64,000 nucleotides of DNA from Meloidogyne chitwoodi (lineage: Eukaryota; Nematoda; Chromadorea; Rhabditida; Meloidogynidae). Numbering within the stretch: position 1 is the first letter of the stretch; every line of letters starts with the position of its first letter. Below, in pieces: positions 37,101 to 48,338 of the stretch. A model generated the notes under the pieces. That model ran no database searches and had not been told where the DNA came from. It saw nothing but the letters and a program-made list of their open reading frames with translations. Location: NCBI GenBank assembly GCA_015183035.1, contig JACZZP010000014.1, forward strand, positions 1,674,001 through 1,738,000. Direction: 5' to 3'. The translations under genes and the position numbers were made by a program.

Positions 37101-40100
37101 AAAGAAGAAATTAAAAAACAAAAAATTGGGGAAGACTCAAAAGTACCCAAAGAAGAAATTAAAATAAACTTAAAAGAAGAAGAAAAAGAAAAACAAGTTG
37201 GTAAAAAAGTTGTAAACTTGAAAAATAGTGATAAAAAAGAAGAGAACACTTTAAGGCAGAGAAAAAAAGAAGAAAAAGTTGTAAGACAGGAAGAAAAAGG
37301 AAAAGAAAAGTTTGCACTAGAAAAATCAAAGAAAATTAATTTAAAAATTTTGGAAAATGAGCAAATAAGAGAAAAAGAAGAATTAATTGAAATAATTTCT
37401 TTATCAAATTTGAAAAGAAAAGAAGAAGAAAATAAACTAAATCAATCTACTTCAATGACAAAATATCCTCTCAATGAATCTACTAAATTTCAATCTGATT
37501 TGGTTAAAATACCTTTGGAAATTGAAAAACAAATAATTTTTAATAAATTTGAAGAAGAACAAAGAAATGATGGAAAGGTGACAGAAGAGTCTCAAAAAGA
37601 AGAGAGTAGTCCAATCTCAAAGACAGAGACTATTCCTGAAATTGAAGAGTTAATTAAAGAAAATAAAATTGAAGAATATCCCAAAAGTGAAGTTCCAAGT
37701 ATTTTTGAAACAATTAAAAAAGAAGAATTTAAACAAATAGATTTGGAAATTGAAAATAAGAATAAATATTTAATTGAAGAAAAACAACAACCTGAAGAAA
37801 CTTTAAAAGAACTAAAAATCAATTTAAAATCATCAATAAAGTCAATATCTGTCACTCATATAATAAATGAAGCAACAAAAGAATCAATTGACCATTTTGT
37901 TAATATTTGTTCATCTGGACATTCTGAAACTAAAAAAATAAAAATGACACAAGAGTCTGAAAAAGAAGAAAAAATTGGTCAACTCTGTAAAAATAAAGAT
38001 ATTCCGTCAATTAAAGAAAATAAAAAAATAAAAGAATATCCTCCAAAAATTGAAGAAGTTCCAAAAATTGAATATACTAAATTTCAGTCTGATTTGGTTA
38101 AAATACCTTTGGAAAATGAAAAACAAATAATTTTGAAAGAAGAAAGTTGTTCAATTAAACAAAGAAGAGAAGAAAAAGAATTAAAAATGACACTAGAGTC
38201 TCAACAAAAAGAAGAAGAATTGCAACACATTTTTGAGTTAAAACGATTGACTGATTTGATTCATTTACCTTTGAAAATTGAAAAAAATATTAAATATTAT
38301 AAAAAAGAAATTAATAATAAACCTTTAAATGTCGAAGAAGAAAAAAAGAAGGAGATTTTGGAAGAAAATAAAACTGAAGATTTAGAGCATTTAATTAATA
38401 TTAATTGTGAAATGTCAAAACAACCAATTGACCATTTTGTTAATTTTTGTTCTTCTGGACATTCTGATGAAAATGTTGAAAAAACAATTAAAATGACAGA
38501 AGAAAATGTCAAATCAACTTTAGAAGACTCTAATATTCTTCTTTCTTATTTTGAAATGATTAAATTACCTTTGAAAATTAAAAATAAATCTATTGGATTT
38601 TATAATAAATTACCTCTAAAAGAAGAAATTTTAATAAAAAAAGAAAATATAAAAATTGAAGAAACAAAAATTACTAAAAAAGAAATTGAATTAAATAAAA
38701 TACCTTTAAATATTGAAAATAAAAATATTGGATTTTATGAAGAAAAACAAAGTTTACCTTCTTTCTTAGTAAAATATGATCAAGAGGAAAAGACTGAAAT
38801 AATAAAAGAGCCAATAAACTCTTCTGAACCTTTTAGAGACATTAAAACAATTAAAGTGACAAAAGAGTCTCAAAAAGAAGAGATTAGTGAGGAAGAGAAA
38901 AAGGGAACAGAAGAGCCTCAAGATATAGAGGAAAATGTGAAAGGAGAGTCTAATAAAATAGAAATTAGAGGAAATGTAGAAAAAGTGACACAAGAGCCTC
39001 AACAAAAAGAAATTAAATTAAACGAACAGGAAAAAATAAAGGTTATTTTATGGATGTACTTTATTTTAATTAATACTCTAATTTTCAGATTATAAAAGAA
39101 ATTAGTCCAGAAGAAAATAAAAATGAACAATTTGAGTCTGATATTAAATTAAAAGAATTTCCTGAACAATTTATTTGTTCAAATTTTTATTTTATTAAAA
39201 GGAAAGAAAAGGAAGAAATATTTAAGAATTTAGAAGAGAAATATTTGGTTATTTCTGAATTCAAAGTAAATATAAAATGTTTTTTTTAAAGTTTTATTTA
39301 ATTTTAAGGTTAAAGAGAAGGTTAAAATACCTTTGGAAATTGAAAAACAAATTTTGAACAAATTTGAAGAAGAAAGCTTTTCAATTAAACAAAATAGAGA
39401 AGAAAAAGAATTAAAAAAGACACTAGAGTATCAACAAAAAGAAATTGAATTAAATGTTCAAAATGAGGAAGAATTTAAACATCCAAGTCTTTGTTTAGGC
39501 GATTTTATTGAAGAAAAGAAAACTATGAGGAAAAAGAAAAAAGTGAAGAGAGGGAAAAGGGAAGGAGAAGAAAAGGTGACACAAGAGTCTCAGAAAAGAG
39601 AGGAAGACAAGATGAATAAAGAAACTCAAAAGGCGGGGATTAGAAAAAATGAGGAAAAAGTGACACAAGAGTCTCAAAAAGAAGAAATTGTTAAAGTACT
39701 TAAAACTAAAGTTATTCCTGAAATTGAAGAGTTAATTAAAGAAAATAAAATTGAAGAATATCCAGAAATTAAAGTTCCAAGTATTTTTGAAACAATTAAA
39801 AAAGAAGAGTTAAAACAAATAGATTTGGAAATTGAAAAACAATATATTGGATTTTATGATTATTTACCTTTAAATGAGAAAGAAGAAAAGACTGAAAATT
39901 TCAAAAATTTGGAAAAAGTCCCTTTTGAGTCTGAGCCTTTTGATAAATTTTCTAGTAAAAGTGAAGAGCCAGAAGCTCAGTCTTCCGTCTGTTTTTCTGA
40001 ACAAATTTTGGAAGAAAATATGACAAAATATCCAAAAATTGAAGAATCAAATGTAAATATTCAAGAAATTAAATTACAAAAAGAAATGGAATTTTACCCT

Positions 40101-43100
40101 TTAAGTGTTGAAAATAAGAATATTGGGTATTATAATAAACTTTCTCCTTTAAAAATAAAAGAAAAAGAAGAAAATAAAAATTTAAAAGTTTCTTCAACTA
40201 AAGAAAAATACACTGAAGAATTAGAAAAATCATTGCCTGAGGCAATAATTGAACCAATTAATTCACTTAAACAGACGAATTATGATGAAATGAAAAAGCT
40301 TAAAATATTAGAAGAACCAATAAATTCTTTTGAACCTTGTAAAGACATCAAAACAACAAAAATGACACTAGAGTCTCAACAAAAAGAAAAAGAATTGCAA
40401 CACATTTTTGAGTTAAAACGATTGACTGATTTGATTCATTTACCTTTGAAAATTGAAAAAAATATTAAATATTATAAAAAAGAAATTATTAAACCTTTAA
40501 ATGTCGAAGAAGAAAAAAAGAAGAAGGATTTTGAAAATTTAATTAATATTACTTTTGAAATGTCAAAACAACCAATTGACCATTTTGTTAATTTTTGTTC
40601 TTCTGGACATTCTGAAATTAAAACAAATATTAATAAAGAAAAAGAAATTACAGTACCCAAAGAAAGAGAAGAAAAGGAAAAAGTTGAATTAAATAGTAGC
40701 AGAGAATATAAATATTTGCAAAAAGAAGAAGAAAAAGTTGAACATCCAAGTCTTTGTTTAGGCGATTTTATTGAAGAAAAGAAAACTATGAGGAAAAAGA
40801 AAAAAGTGAAGAGAGGGAAAAGGGAAAGAGAAGCAAAGATAACAAAAGAGACTCAAAAGGCGGGGATTAGAAAAAATGAGGAAAAAGTGACACAAGAGTC
40901 TCAAAAAGAAGAAGTTTGTCCAGTCAAAACAGAAACTATATCTGAGATTACTGAGGACAAAAGTCGGACTGAATTTTCTCAAAATGTTGGAAAATCAATG
41001 ATAGAAATTCCAAAAATTGAATTATTTGAATCTACTAAATTTCAATCTGATTTGGTTAAAATACCTTTAAAAATTGAAAAACAAATAATTTTTAATAAAT
41101 TTGAAGAAGAAAGTTGTTCAATTAAACAAATAAGAAAAGAAAAAGAATTAAAAAAGACACTAGAGTCTCAACAAAAAGAAGAATTAAATGTTCAAAATGA
41201 GGAAGAAATTAAACATCCTAGACTTTGTTTAGGTGATTTTATTGAAGAAAAAGAAAAGAAGAAAACTATGAAGAAGAAAACCAAGAAAGGAAAAAGTGAA
41301 AAAAAGGGAAAAAAATATGAAGGGCTGAAAGAGTCTGAATTTAATTTAAATCCAATTTTAGAAAAGGAAAGAGAAAGTGTATATGAGAAAGTTGGAAAAA
41401 CTGAAAAAGCAGATACTCTTCCAGAAGAACCAAAAGTGACACAAGAGTCTCAACAAAAAGAAAAAGAATTAAGTGTTAAAAATGAGAAGGTTTGAATTGA
41501 TTTTTATATTTTAATTAATTAATACTCTAATTTTCAGATTATAAAAGAAATTAGTCCAGAAGAAAATAAAAATGAACAATTTGAGTCTGATATTAAATTA
41601 AAAGAATTTCCTGAACAATTTATTTGTTCAAATTTTTATTTTATTAAAAGGAAAGAAAAGGAAGAAATATTTAAGAATTTAGAAGAGAAATATTTGGTTA
41701 TTTCTGAATTCAAAGTAAATATAAAATGTTTTTTTTAAAGTTTTATTTAATTTTAAGGTTAAAGAGAAGGTTAAAATACCTTTGGAAATTGAAAAACAAA
41801 TTTTGAACAAATTTGAAGAAGAACAAAGAAATGATGTAAAGGTGACAGAAGAGTCTAAAAAAGAAGATATTAAAGTACTTAAAACTAAGTTTATTCCTGA
41901 AGAATTAATTAAAGAAAATATAATAACTAAAATTGAAGAATATCCAGAAATTGAAGTTCCAATTACAATTAAAAAAGAAGAATTGAAACAAATAGATTTG
42001 GAAATTAAAAATAAGAATAAATATTTAATTGAAGAAAAACAACAACCTGAAGAAACTTTAAAGGAACTAAAAATCAATTTAAAATCATCAATAAAGTCAA
42101 TATCTGTCACTCATATAATAAATGAAGCAACAAAAGAATCAATTGACCATTTTGTTAATATTTGTTCATCTGGACATTCTGATGAAATTAAAGCAAATAT
42201 TAATAAAGAAAAAGAAATTACAGTACCCAAAGAAATAGAAGAAAAGGGAAAAGAAATAAAATTAATTGAAGAAAACCAAAAGAAGGGCAGAGAATATAAA
42301 GATTTGAAACAAGAAGAAGAAAAAGTTGGACATCCAAGTCTTTGTTTAGGTGATTTTATTGAAGAAAAGAAAACTATGAGGAAAAAGAAAAAAGTGAAGA
42401 GAGGGAAAAGGGAAAGAGATGAAAAGGTGACACAAGAGTCTCAAAAAGAAGAAATTGTTAAAGTACTTAAAACTAAAGTTATTTCTGAAATTGAAGAGTT
42501 AATTAAAGAAAATAAAATTGAAGAATATCCAGAAATTGAAATTCCAAGTATTTTTGAAACAATTAAAAAAGAAGAGTTAAAACAAATACCTTTAGAAATT
42601 AAAAATAAGAATAATTATTTAATTAAAGAAAAACAACCTGAAGAAGATTTAAAAGAAATTTCAATTTATTCAAAAGATTTAACAACAAAGTCAATTTCCA
42701 CAACTAACCTTATTAATGAATTAAAAGAAGAACCAATAATTGACCATTTTGTTAATATTTGTTCTTCTGGATATTCTGATAAAACTGAAAAAATAAAAAA
42801 AGATTATTTAATTAATGAAAAACAAAAAATACCAAAAGAGGATTTATTTAAAGAAGTTGGATCAGAAAAAAGAGAAAATGAGAAAGAAGAAAAGAAGAAA
42901 GAAAAAAAGAAGGAATTAGAGAAAACAGAAGAAGAGGAGTTTGAGGAAAAAACAGAATTTAAGCATCCTGGACTTTGTTTAGGCGATTTTATTGAAGAAA
43001 AGAAAAAAATTGTTAAGAAAAAGAAAAAAGGAAAGAGAGAGAAAAGTGAAAGAGAAAAAGAGGAAGCAAAAGGTCCAAAAGAGTCTGAGATTTATTTAAA

Positions 43101-45541
43101 ACCAATTTTTGAGAAAGCTGAAAAAACTGTAGAAGAAGATACTCTTTTAGAAATAAATGAAGAAAAAGAACAAAAAGTGACACAAGAGTCTCAACAAAAA
43201 GAAATTAAATTAAACGAACAGGAAAAAATAAAGGTTATTTTATTGTTGTACTTTATTTTAATTAATACTCTAATTTTCAGATTATAAAAGAAATTAGTCC
43301 AGAAGAAAATAAAAATGAACAATTTGAGTCTGATATTAAATTAAAAGAATTTCCTGAACAATTTATTTGTTCAAATTTTTATTTTATTAAAAGGAAAGAA
43401 AAGGAAGAAAAAGAAGAAATATTTAAGAATTTAGAAGAGAAATATTTGGTTATTTCTGAGGTAAATATAAAAGTGTTTAATTTAATTTTATTTAATTTTA
43501 AGGTGAAAGAGAAGGTTAAAATACCTTTGAAAAATGAAAAGGTGACAGAAGAGTCAAAAAAAGAAGAAGTTGATCAGATCTTTAAAATTAAATCTATTTC
43601 TGAAATTGAAGAGTTAATTAAAGAAAATAAAATTGAAAAATATTCGGAAATTGAAGTTTCAAATATTTTTGAAACAATTAAAAAAGAAGAATTGAAACAA
43701 ATAGATTTGGAAATTGAAAATAAAAATATTGGTTATTATAAATATTTATTACCTTCTAAATTAATTAAAGAAGAATTTAAAAAAATAAATTTAATAAAAG
43801 AAGTACCGAAAGAACCAATTGACCATTTTGTTAATTTTTGTTCTTCTGGACGTTCTGATGAAAATGAAAAAACAACAACAAAAATAACAGAATATCCTTT
43901 TAAATTGGAATTATTTGAATCTACTAAATTTCAATCTGCTTTGGTTAAAATACCTTTGGAAAATGAAAAGGTGACAGAAGAGTCTCAAAAGATTGAAGAG
44001 GATGAAAGGGTGACAGAAGAGTCTCAAAAAAGAGAGGAAGAAGACAAGATGAAGGAAGAGACTCAAAAGTCAGTGATTAGAAAGAATGAGGAAAAAGTGA
44101 CACAAGAGTCTGTTCCTTTAAAATCTGAGCAATTAACATCTGAAAACAAAGTTAGTGTAAATTTATTAAAATATTATTTTCTTTAGGTATTCAAGTGAAG
44201 GGAATATTGTGTAAAGAAAGGGTTGTCAGACTCTAATATTCAAAAATTAAAATATTCTTTTGTATTGTAATAAATAATTTTTTGGGACCTGTACATTTCG
44301 TCGAACAAAATTTCACGACATTTCGCCTCTACTGCAAAAAAACTACATTTCGTTTACCCGAGCTCACGATTTTTTGCCGTTGGGACGAAATGTCGTGCAA
44401 TTTCTGTCGTCGAAATGTTGAAACGAATTTTTTAAATTATTTTTTAAGGAGTTGTCTTTAAATATCAAAGAAGATGTGAGAGATAATGATAAACAAATAG
44501 ACATTGAAAGAAACAAAGAAAAGAAAGAAATAATTACATTAGAGTCTAAAAAAGTTTTAAAAGAAGAAGACTCTAAAAATTTAAAAAAATTAACAATTTT
44601 ACCAAAAATATTATCTTCAATTTATGATCAACAACCAAGTACTTCAACATTTTCAACAAGTTCAAATTATTTTGAAAATAACAAAGATATTGATGCAGCA
44701 GCAGAAATGTTTGCTTCCGTTTTTCCTAATAGAGAACCTAAAGATGTTTTAAAAGAACATGGAATTAATGATTTGGAATTAGTTTTGGATGATTATGATG
44801 AATCTGAGGAAGAAGAAGAAGAGAGAGAAGATATTGAATGTAAAAAATTAAATTATATTTTTAATAATTACCCTTCTTAACCCTGAAGATCAACTGACCA
44901 GAAGATCAACTCTTAATTTTTATTTAATTTTTTCAAATTTTTTGAGTTTTAATTTTAAGTTATTTTAAAGTTTTATTAATATAATTAGCTTTGTGGAGTA
45001 AACTTTATTTTTTTTAATGTTCTACCAATACAATTAGAGTAAATAATTGGCCATAATTGTGTTTTTTGTGGAGTTGATTTTAAAGGAGTTGATCTTCAGG
45101 GTTATCCTTAATTTTACCCTATCCCTTACATTGTCTTAAATATTAAAAATTTAATAATTTTAAGCATTATCTGAGACCATAATATACCCAAATGGAGAAG
45201 AACCTGAATCTCCAGTGCCCGATGATCCTCGTCAAAGTACTCGTTCATCACAAGAATTGGAAGATGATAAATCTCGTTGGAAACGAGTTTTAAGGACTGC
45301 GCTGCCTTTACAAGTATAAAAAAATTTTTTTTAAATTAAATTTATTAGAGGATCCCTCCACCTATTTTTGCAAAAAAAATTAAAAAAAATTTTTATTTTT
45401 AAGGCAATGCTAGTTCTTTTATTGGGAGCAGCTTGTCTCGTACCTCACTGTGATGATGATTATTGCTGTCATTTATTAAACAATTTTGCAAGAAGTTTTG
45501 AGCCACAAATTGATTTTACAAACGGGCCACCACCTTTTTAA
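25172..45541 (+). CDS. anc-1: ANC-1/nesprin-type giant KASH protein
   Basis: Links the nuclear envelope (SUN-KASH bridge) to actin; C. elegans ANC-1 anchors nuclei. The main start is likely MIEASRLKRFSYLEAEQR at 26519. Exons at 25172-25233 and about 25289-25489 may form an alternative N terminus, spliced in phase to the acceptor near 26526. CH1 (26560-27330) shows NTFTRWVNHHLEE, IEDLKDGILLCHLLEVLTGD and GNPRVWLGLIWQLILHFQ. CH2 (28260-29290) shows SLLDWLNREGI, WKDGRLLLSLLHRFVPALI and VELARLHLGISPFLDA. A helical rod follows, then a Glu/Lys-rich repetitive region (35640-44150). The last exons (45164-45315, 45404-45541) encode RWKRVLRTALPLQAMLVLLL, then CCHLLNNFARSFEPQ and the C-terminal FTNGPPPF, a canonical KASH domain with the SUN-bonding Cys retained. 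That one gene spans both ends is inferred from continuous in-phase exons. Confidence 0.88.
28376..28545. mobile_element. GTCCGCA-related TIR element in anc-1 intron
   Basis: Left end GGGATTTTTGCGGAC, followed by TTGCGGACAAATTTT; right end near 28533-28545 with ATCCGCAAAAAGAGCCC. The ends are imperfect inverted repeats and share the GCGGACAAA motif with the elements at 542, 1741 and 15192. Confidence 0.45.
30558..30792. repeat. direct duplication in anc-1 intron
   Basis: The segment starting GTAGTGTGTAAGGGTAGAGG (about 63 bp, through AACACATTTATTATAATTAT) occurs at 30558-30620 and again at 30730-30792, nearly identical. This is a recent local duplication of about 172 bp period. Confidence 0.8.
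32001..32285. repeat. AT-rich inverted repeat (hairpin) in anc-1 intron
   Basis: TTTTAACACACCTTTTTT occurs at about 32004-32021 and 32165-32183. Its reverse complement, AAAAAAGGTGTGTTAAAA, is at about 32265-32283. The surrounding AT-rich segments are also inverted copies, so the intron RNA could fold into a long hairpin. Confidence 0.6.
32632..32860. repeat. intronic minisatellite, about 34 bp unit x 7
   Basis: About seven near-identical units containing GGGTCATTAGAGTCTCAGAA followed by an A-rich spacer (CAAAAAATAAAAAA). Unit length is 34-35 bp, with only single-base differences (GTGTC, GGATC). It follows the exon ending near 32597 within an anc-1 intron. The core TTAGAGTCTCA is the same word that recurs in the coding repeats of this gene. 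Confidence 0.95.
33431..33545. repeat. 16 bp tandem repeat
   Basis: About seven copies of ACATTTTGCCAAAAAG inside an anc-1 intron between coding segments near 33386 and 33560. Open frames in several phases here are translations of the repeat. Degenerate relatives (CATTTCGCCAAAAAG, CATTTCGTC) occur at 33960-34020. Confidence 0.95.
33820..33847. repeat. short perfect hairpin
   Basis: CGTTATAAG, 10 nt loop, CTTATAACG: a 9 bp perfect inverted repeat in an anc-1 intron. Confidence 0.6.
34410..34890. repeat. C-rich intron segment with repeated CCCCG words
   Basis: Non-coding stretch with dispersed words such as TTCCCCGCAAC, TTTCCCCGTAAC and ATCCCCCGCA separated by AT-rich DNA. It is unlike the surrounding intron sequence and is probably a degenerate repeat or inserted element in anc-1. 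Confidence 0.4.
35405..35615. repeat. low-complexity GAAATTTTTT array
   Basis: An irregular tandem array of TTTTTGAAATTTT and TTTTTGAAAATTTT words in an anc-1 intron. Purely non-coding microsatellite-like DNA. Confidence 0.85.
36199..36267 (+). repeat. tRNA-like relic in anc-1 intron
   Basis: A-box-like TGGCTTGGTGGGTAGTG, then the B box GGTTCGAGTCC about 35 bp later, total about 70 nt. It resembles the relic at 5334-5405 in spacing. The acceptor stem does not close convincingly, so a functional tRNA is unlikely. Confidence 0.5.
36930..37163 (+). repeat. coding tandem repeat, 48 bp x 5 (16 residues)
   Basis: Five nearly perfect units of 48 bp inside the largest anc-1 exon, each encoding KIGEDSKVPKEEIKKQ with small variants (SNVP, FNVP). 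High nucleotide identity indicates recent expansion. Confidence 0.97.
39089..44100 (+). repeat. segmental tandem duplications inside the anc-1 rod
   Basis: Three blocks beginning IIKEISPEENKNEQFESD start at about 39089, 41538 and 43280. Each is followed by the same short intron and then a VKEKVKIPL exon; flanking introns with AATACTCTAATTTTCAG are also copied. Between them recur IDHFVNFCSSGHSD (six copies from 37.9 kb), HPSLCLGDFIEEK (five to six) and STKFQSDLVKIPLE (about five, from 35.7 kb). Exons and introns were therefore duplicated together. Confidence 0.95.
44293..44419. mobile_element. CATTTCGTCG-family palindromic repeat, copy 2
   Basis: Shares ACATTTCGTCGAACAAAATT, CGACATTTCGCCTC, ACATTTCGTTTACCCGAGC and GGGACGAAATGTCG with the copy upstream of eEF1A. 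It lies in an anc-1 intron and ends with the inverted motif GTCGTCGAAATG. Confidence 0.7.
44878..45104. mobile_element. TIR element, GATCAACCCT family, copy 2
   Basis: Begins AACCCTGAAGATCAACT and ends with AGTTGATCTTCAGGGTT, a near-perfect terminal inverted repeat of about 17 bp. The internal ATTGTGTTTTTTGTG block matches the other copies. It fills most of the intron before the first KASH exon of anc-1. Confidence 0.75.
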
Positions 45542-46141
45542 AACTCGCCAATTTTTTTTATAAATTTCTCCCGGTTTTAGAATTTTATTTTATTTTTTCT
45601 ACTTTTCATATCATTAAAGAGCATAAATAAATTTTAAAAAATAATTATACTGCTCTTTTTGTAGCGATTCAACTTAATTTTAAAATTTAATTATATATTT
45701 TTATTAAATTATAAAGTTGAAACGCAACGATTTTTTTTCATCCATCTCACACAAAATTAAAGCATTTTCTCAATTTTTTATACTCAAAAGATAATAAAAA
45801 TATAATTATTTTTTTAAAATTAATTAAATGCAAGTCTAATAACACCATCTCCACCAAAATAAAATTTTTGATTAACAACAGTGGAAATAATTTATTAGAA
45901 AAAAATTTAATTAGGGGGAATGAAGAAATCAGTTAAATTAGTGTGGTTTTTTCTAAAAAATCAAATTTGTATGAAATTGTCAAATTGAGCTGATCACTTT
46001 AGATTGCTTGAAGAGCTCTAGTATTGAGCATTTACTTGTATTTTTAGTTTTTCCTCCAAGTTTACTTATACAACTCTGAATCAAGCACAATTCCAAAAAA
46101 TTTTTTTGATCAACTATAACCAATTATCAGCAGAGGGGGGA
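45542..46141. other. intergenic, no gene seen
   Basis: About 600 bp of AT-rich DNA between the anc-1 stop codon and the palindrome boundary. No ORF, RNA gene or repeat supported. Confidence 0.6.
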
Positions 46142-46447
46142 GAAGACCAATTTAAGTTTTAAAACAAGGCTATTATGCAAAGGAAATGGTTTGAAAACTA
46201 CTAAATAAATATTGTGAAAAAAAAAACAAATTCCCTAGAAAATTTAAATACTCTTAGAAACAACAAACATTTAATAAATTTTATTACAAATATAATTAAC
46301 AATACATTTACAATTAATATACATTTACATTACAATTTAAATAATATGAGGGGAAAATTAACAAAAATAATGAACAGTGATACAATATCAAGGGTGAATT
46401 AGGAGCACAATATATATAGTTGGATCGATCAAGTTTTACTCTTCTAT

Positions 46448-48004
46448 TTATCTCTTTCGGGGCCCGCCCTTCTTCTTATCCTTTCCACTCTTCTCTTTGC
46501 CACTCCTGTCCTTTGCAGTCGACCCTTCCTTCGGTGTTGGTCGTGAGGGCTTCGAGCTTCCTTCACCCTTTGATTCGTCCATTCTGCTCCGCTGACTGTC
46601 AGAGATCCTTTTGATGTTGTTGTCGAACCATTGGAGTACTTGCTGCATTGCGGTTCTTTCGTCGGAGTCGCCGTCCCAAACACGCTTTACGATGTATTCC
46701 GTGAATTCAGTTGGCGCTTCACATGAGAATTTCATCCGCTCGCCCATGATCACCTGAATGATAATAAAAAATAATTTTGGTCAAAAATTAAATAATAGAA
46801 ACTTACTTTCCTTGCCACATCGTTATTCGTCCCAAAATCGGCATAAGGGTTGCCACCATTGGCGAAGATTTCCCAGCAGAGGATCCCAAAGGCCCACACA
46901 TCGGATTTCTTGGTGCAGACGCGATCCCTCATCGTTTCGGGTGACAACCACTTGATGGGGAGCTTTTGATCTTTGTCCAGCTTGATTTCTGTCTCACCAG
47001 GGTACAATTCACGAGCCAAGCCAAAGTCCGCGATCTTAACCTTCAAAAACAAAACTTTAAAAAAAATTATATAATTTATCTACCTTTGAGTCACTGTAAA
47101 GGCAGTTCCTCGCTGCTATATCGCAATGGACGATGTTGTTCTCATGTACGTGGTTCAGACCGGAAGCCGCTCCCATGCACATATACAGCTTGCTCCTCGA
47201 GCTTCTCGGGTGTTCTTGTAGATAATCCTTGAGTGCACCATTTGTTGCAAGCTCCATGACGATCATCAAAGGCTCTTGACCAACAGCGACACCTTTAAAA
47301 AAAAGAAATAAAAATTAGAAGCGATTAATAAAATAATGAAACGAACCAAAGGATTGGATGACGTTAGGATGCTTGAATTTCCTCATTATACGCGCCTCGT
47401 TCATGAATTCTTTTATCTGCTCCTTCGTGCATTTGGTCAGCGTTGCCTCCTTGATGGCCACCTTTTTTTGTCCACTGCTGTGTTTTAGCTCGCCTCTTCT
47501 TACAATCCCAAATGCGCCGGCTCCTAGCTTTGATCCGCTCGTGATATCAGCATGCGCCAACTCCCACTCTTTGCGTCCTATCGGTTTCGATATGGTCACA
47601 TGGCTCCCCTGAAAATTATTGAATATTAAAAATAAAAAAAGCGTTTAAGCTGATAAGGTTCGTACCGAGCAGACTGGTTGATGGTTTTGCATGTGACTTT
47701 CCACAAAATCCTTGATCGATCGGTATCCTTTGTCTGTTTTGAAGTCGATGGAGATGCGTCCCTTCTCCTCACGAAAGAGGTAGTGCTTGGTGCCCCCGTA
47801 GACGACCGACAGGACGAAGATGCGCACGTCTCCTGCGTTTTCCTCGCTCTTCCGGATCAGAAACTCTCCATTCATCTTCAGCATGGCCATTGCATCCTCA
47901 CGAGGCAGCTTAAAAAAGGAAATATAAATTTTAAAAAATAAAATTATTTTTCTCATCAATCCGTGGTAGTACGGTAGCTCCCAGAGAACTCTTTCAGATT
48001 CCAT
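46448..48004 (-). CDS. Fer-type SH2-tyrosine kinase, copy A
   Basis: Non-receptor tyrosine kinase of the nematode-expanded Fps/Fer group. The SH2 domain comes first: LPREDAMAMLKMNGEFLIRK, VVYGGTKHYLF, SIKDFVESHM. The kinase domain follows: P-loop GAGAFGIV, VAIKEAT lysine, MELATNGALKDYL, catalytic loop HCDIAARNCL, DFGLAREL, and PIKWLSPETM before SDVWAFGILCWEIF. The tail is basic, Ser/Lys-rich, ending GPRKR. It is 449 residues if the 48 nt after YYHGL is read through. The catalytic loop has HCD where HRD is usual. Five exons mirror copy B exactly; its 5' end faces copy B across the palindrome centre. The coding sequence is much more GC-rich than neighbouring genes. Confidence 0.93.
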
Positions 48005-48338
48005 CGTAGTTGCCGGCAGAAGGTGACGATAAGCAGCAGCAAATGAACGTGAGCAGCCAAGAAAGTGTCGACGAGCAGCAATCCAATGTTGACAGGATGA
48101 GTTGTTGTCAAGTCTGTGTATTGCGGTGAATTAACAGGAAATCATGCTGGCTTTTATATGTAGATTTCTTTAACACAATGATCATATAAAAGCCAGCATG
48201 ATTTCCTGTTAATTCACCGCAATACACAGACTTGACAACAACTCATCCTGTCAACATTGGATTGCTGCTCGTCGACACTTTCTTGGCTGCTCACGTTCAT
48301 TTGCTGCTGCTTATCGTCACCTTCTGCCGGCAACTACG

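Noticed and set aside
36872..37249. Minus-strand ORF over the 48 bp coding repeat
   Set aside because: Antisense of the anc-1 tandem repeat; the plus strand joins in frame to long flanking coding sequence.
46444..46683. Alternative-frame ORF over the kinase C-terminal exon (and its mirror at 49660-49899)
   Set aside because: Overlaps the in-frame kinase tail; open only because of the GC-rich composition.
47358..47941. Antisense ORFs across the kinase SH2 and P-loop exons (and mirrors in copy B)
   Set aside because: Shadows of the kinase coding strand, with no homology of their own.
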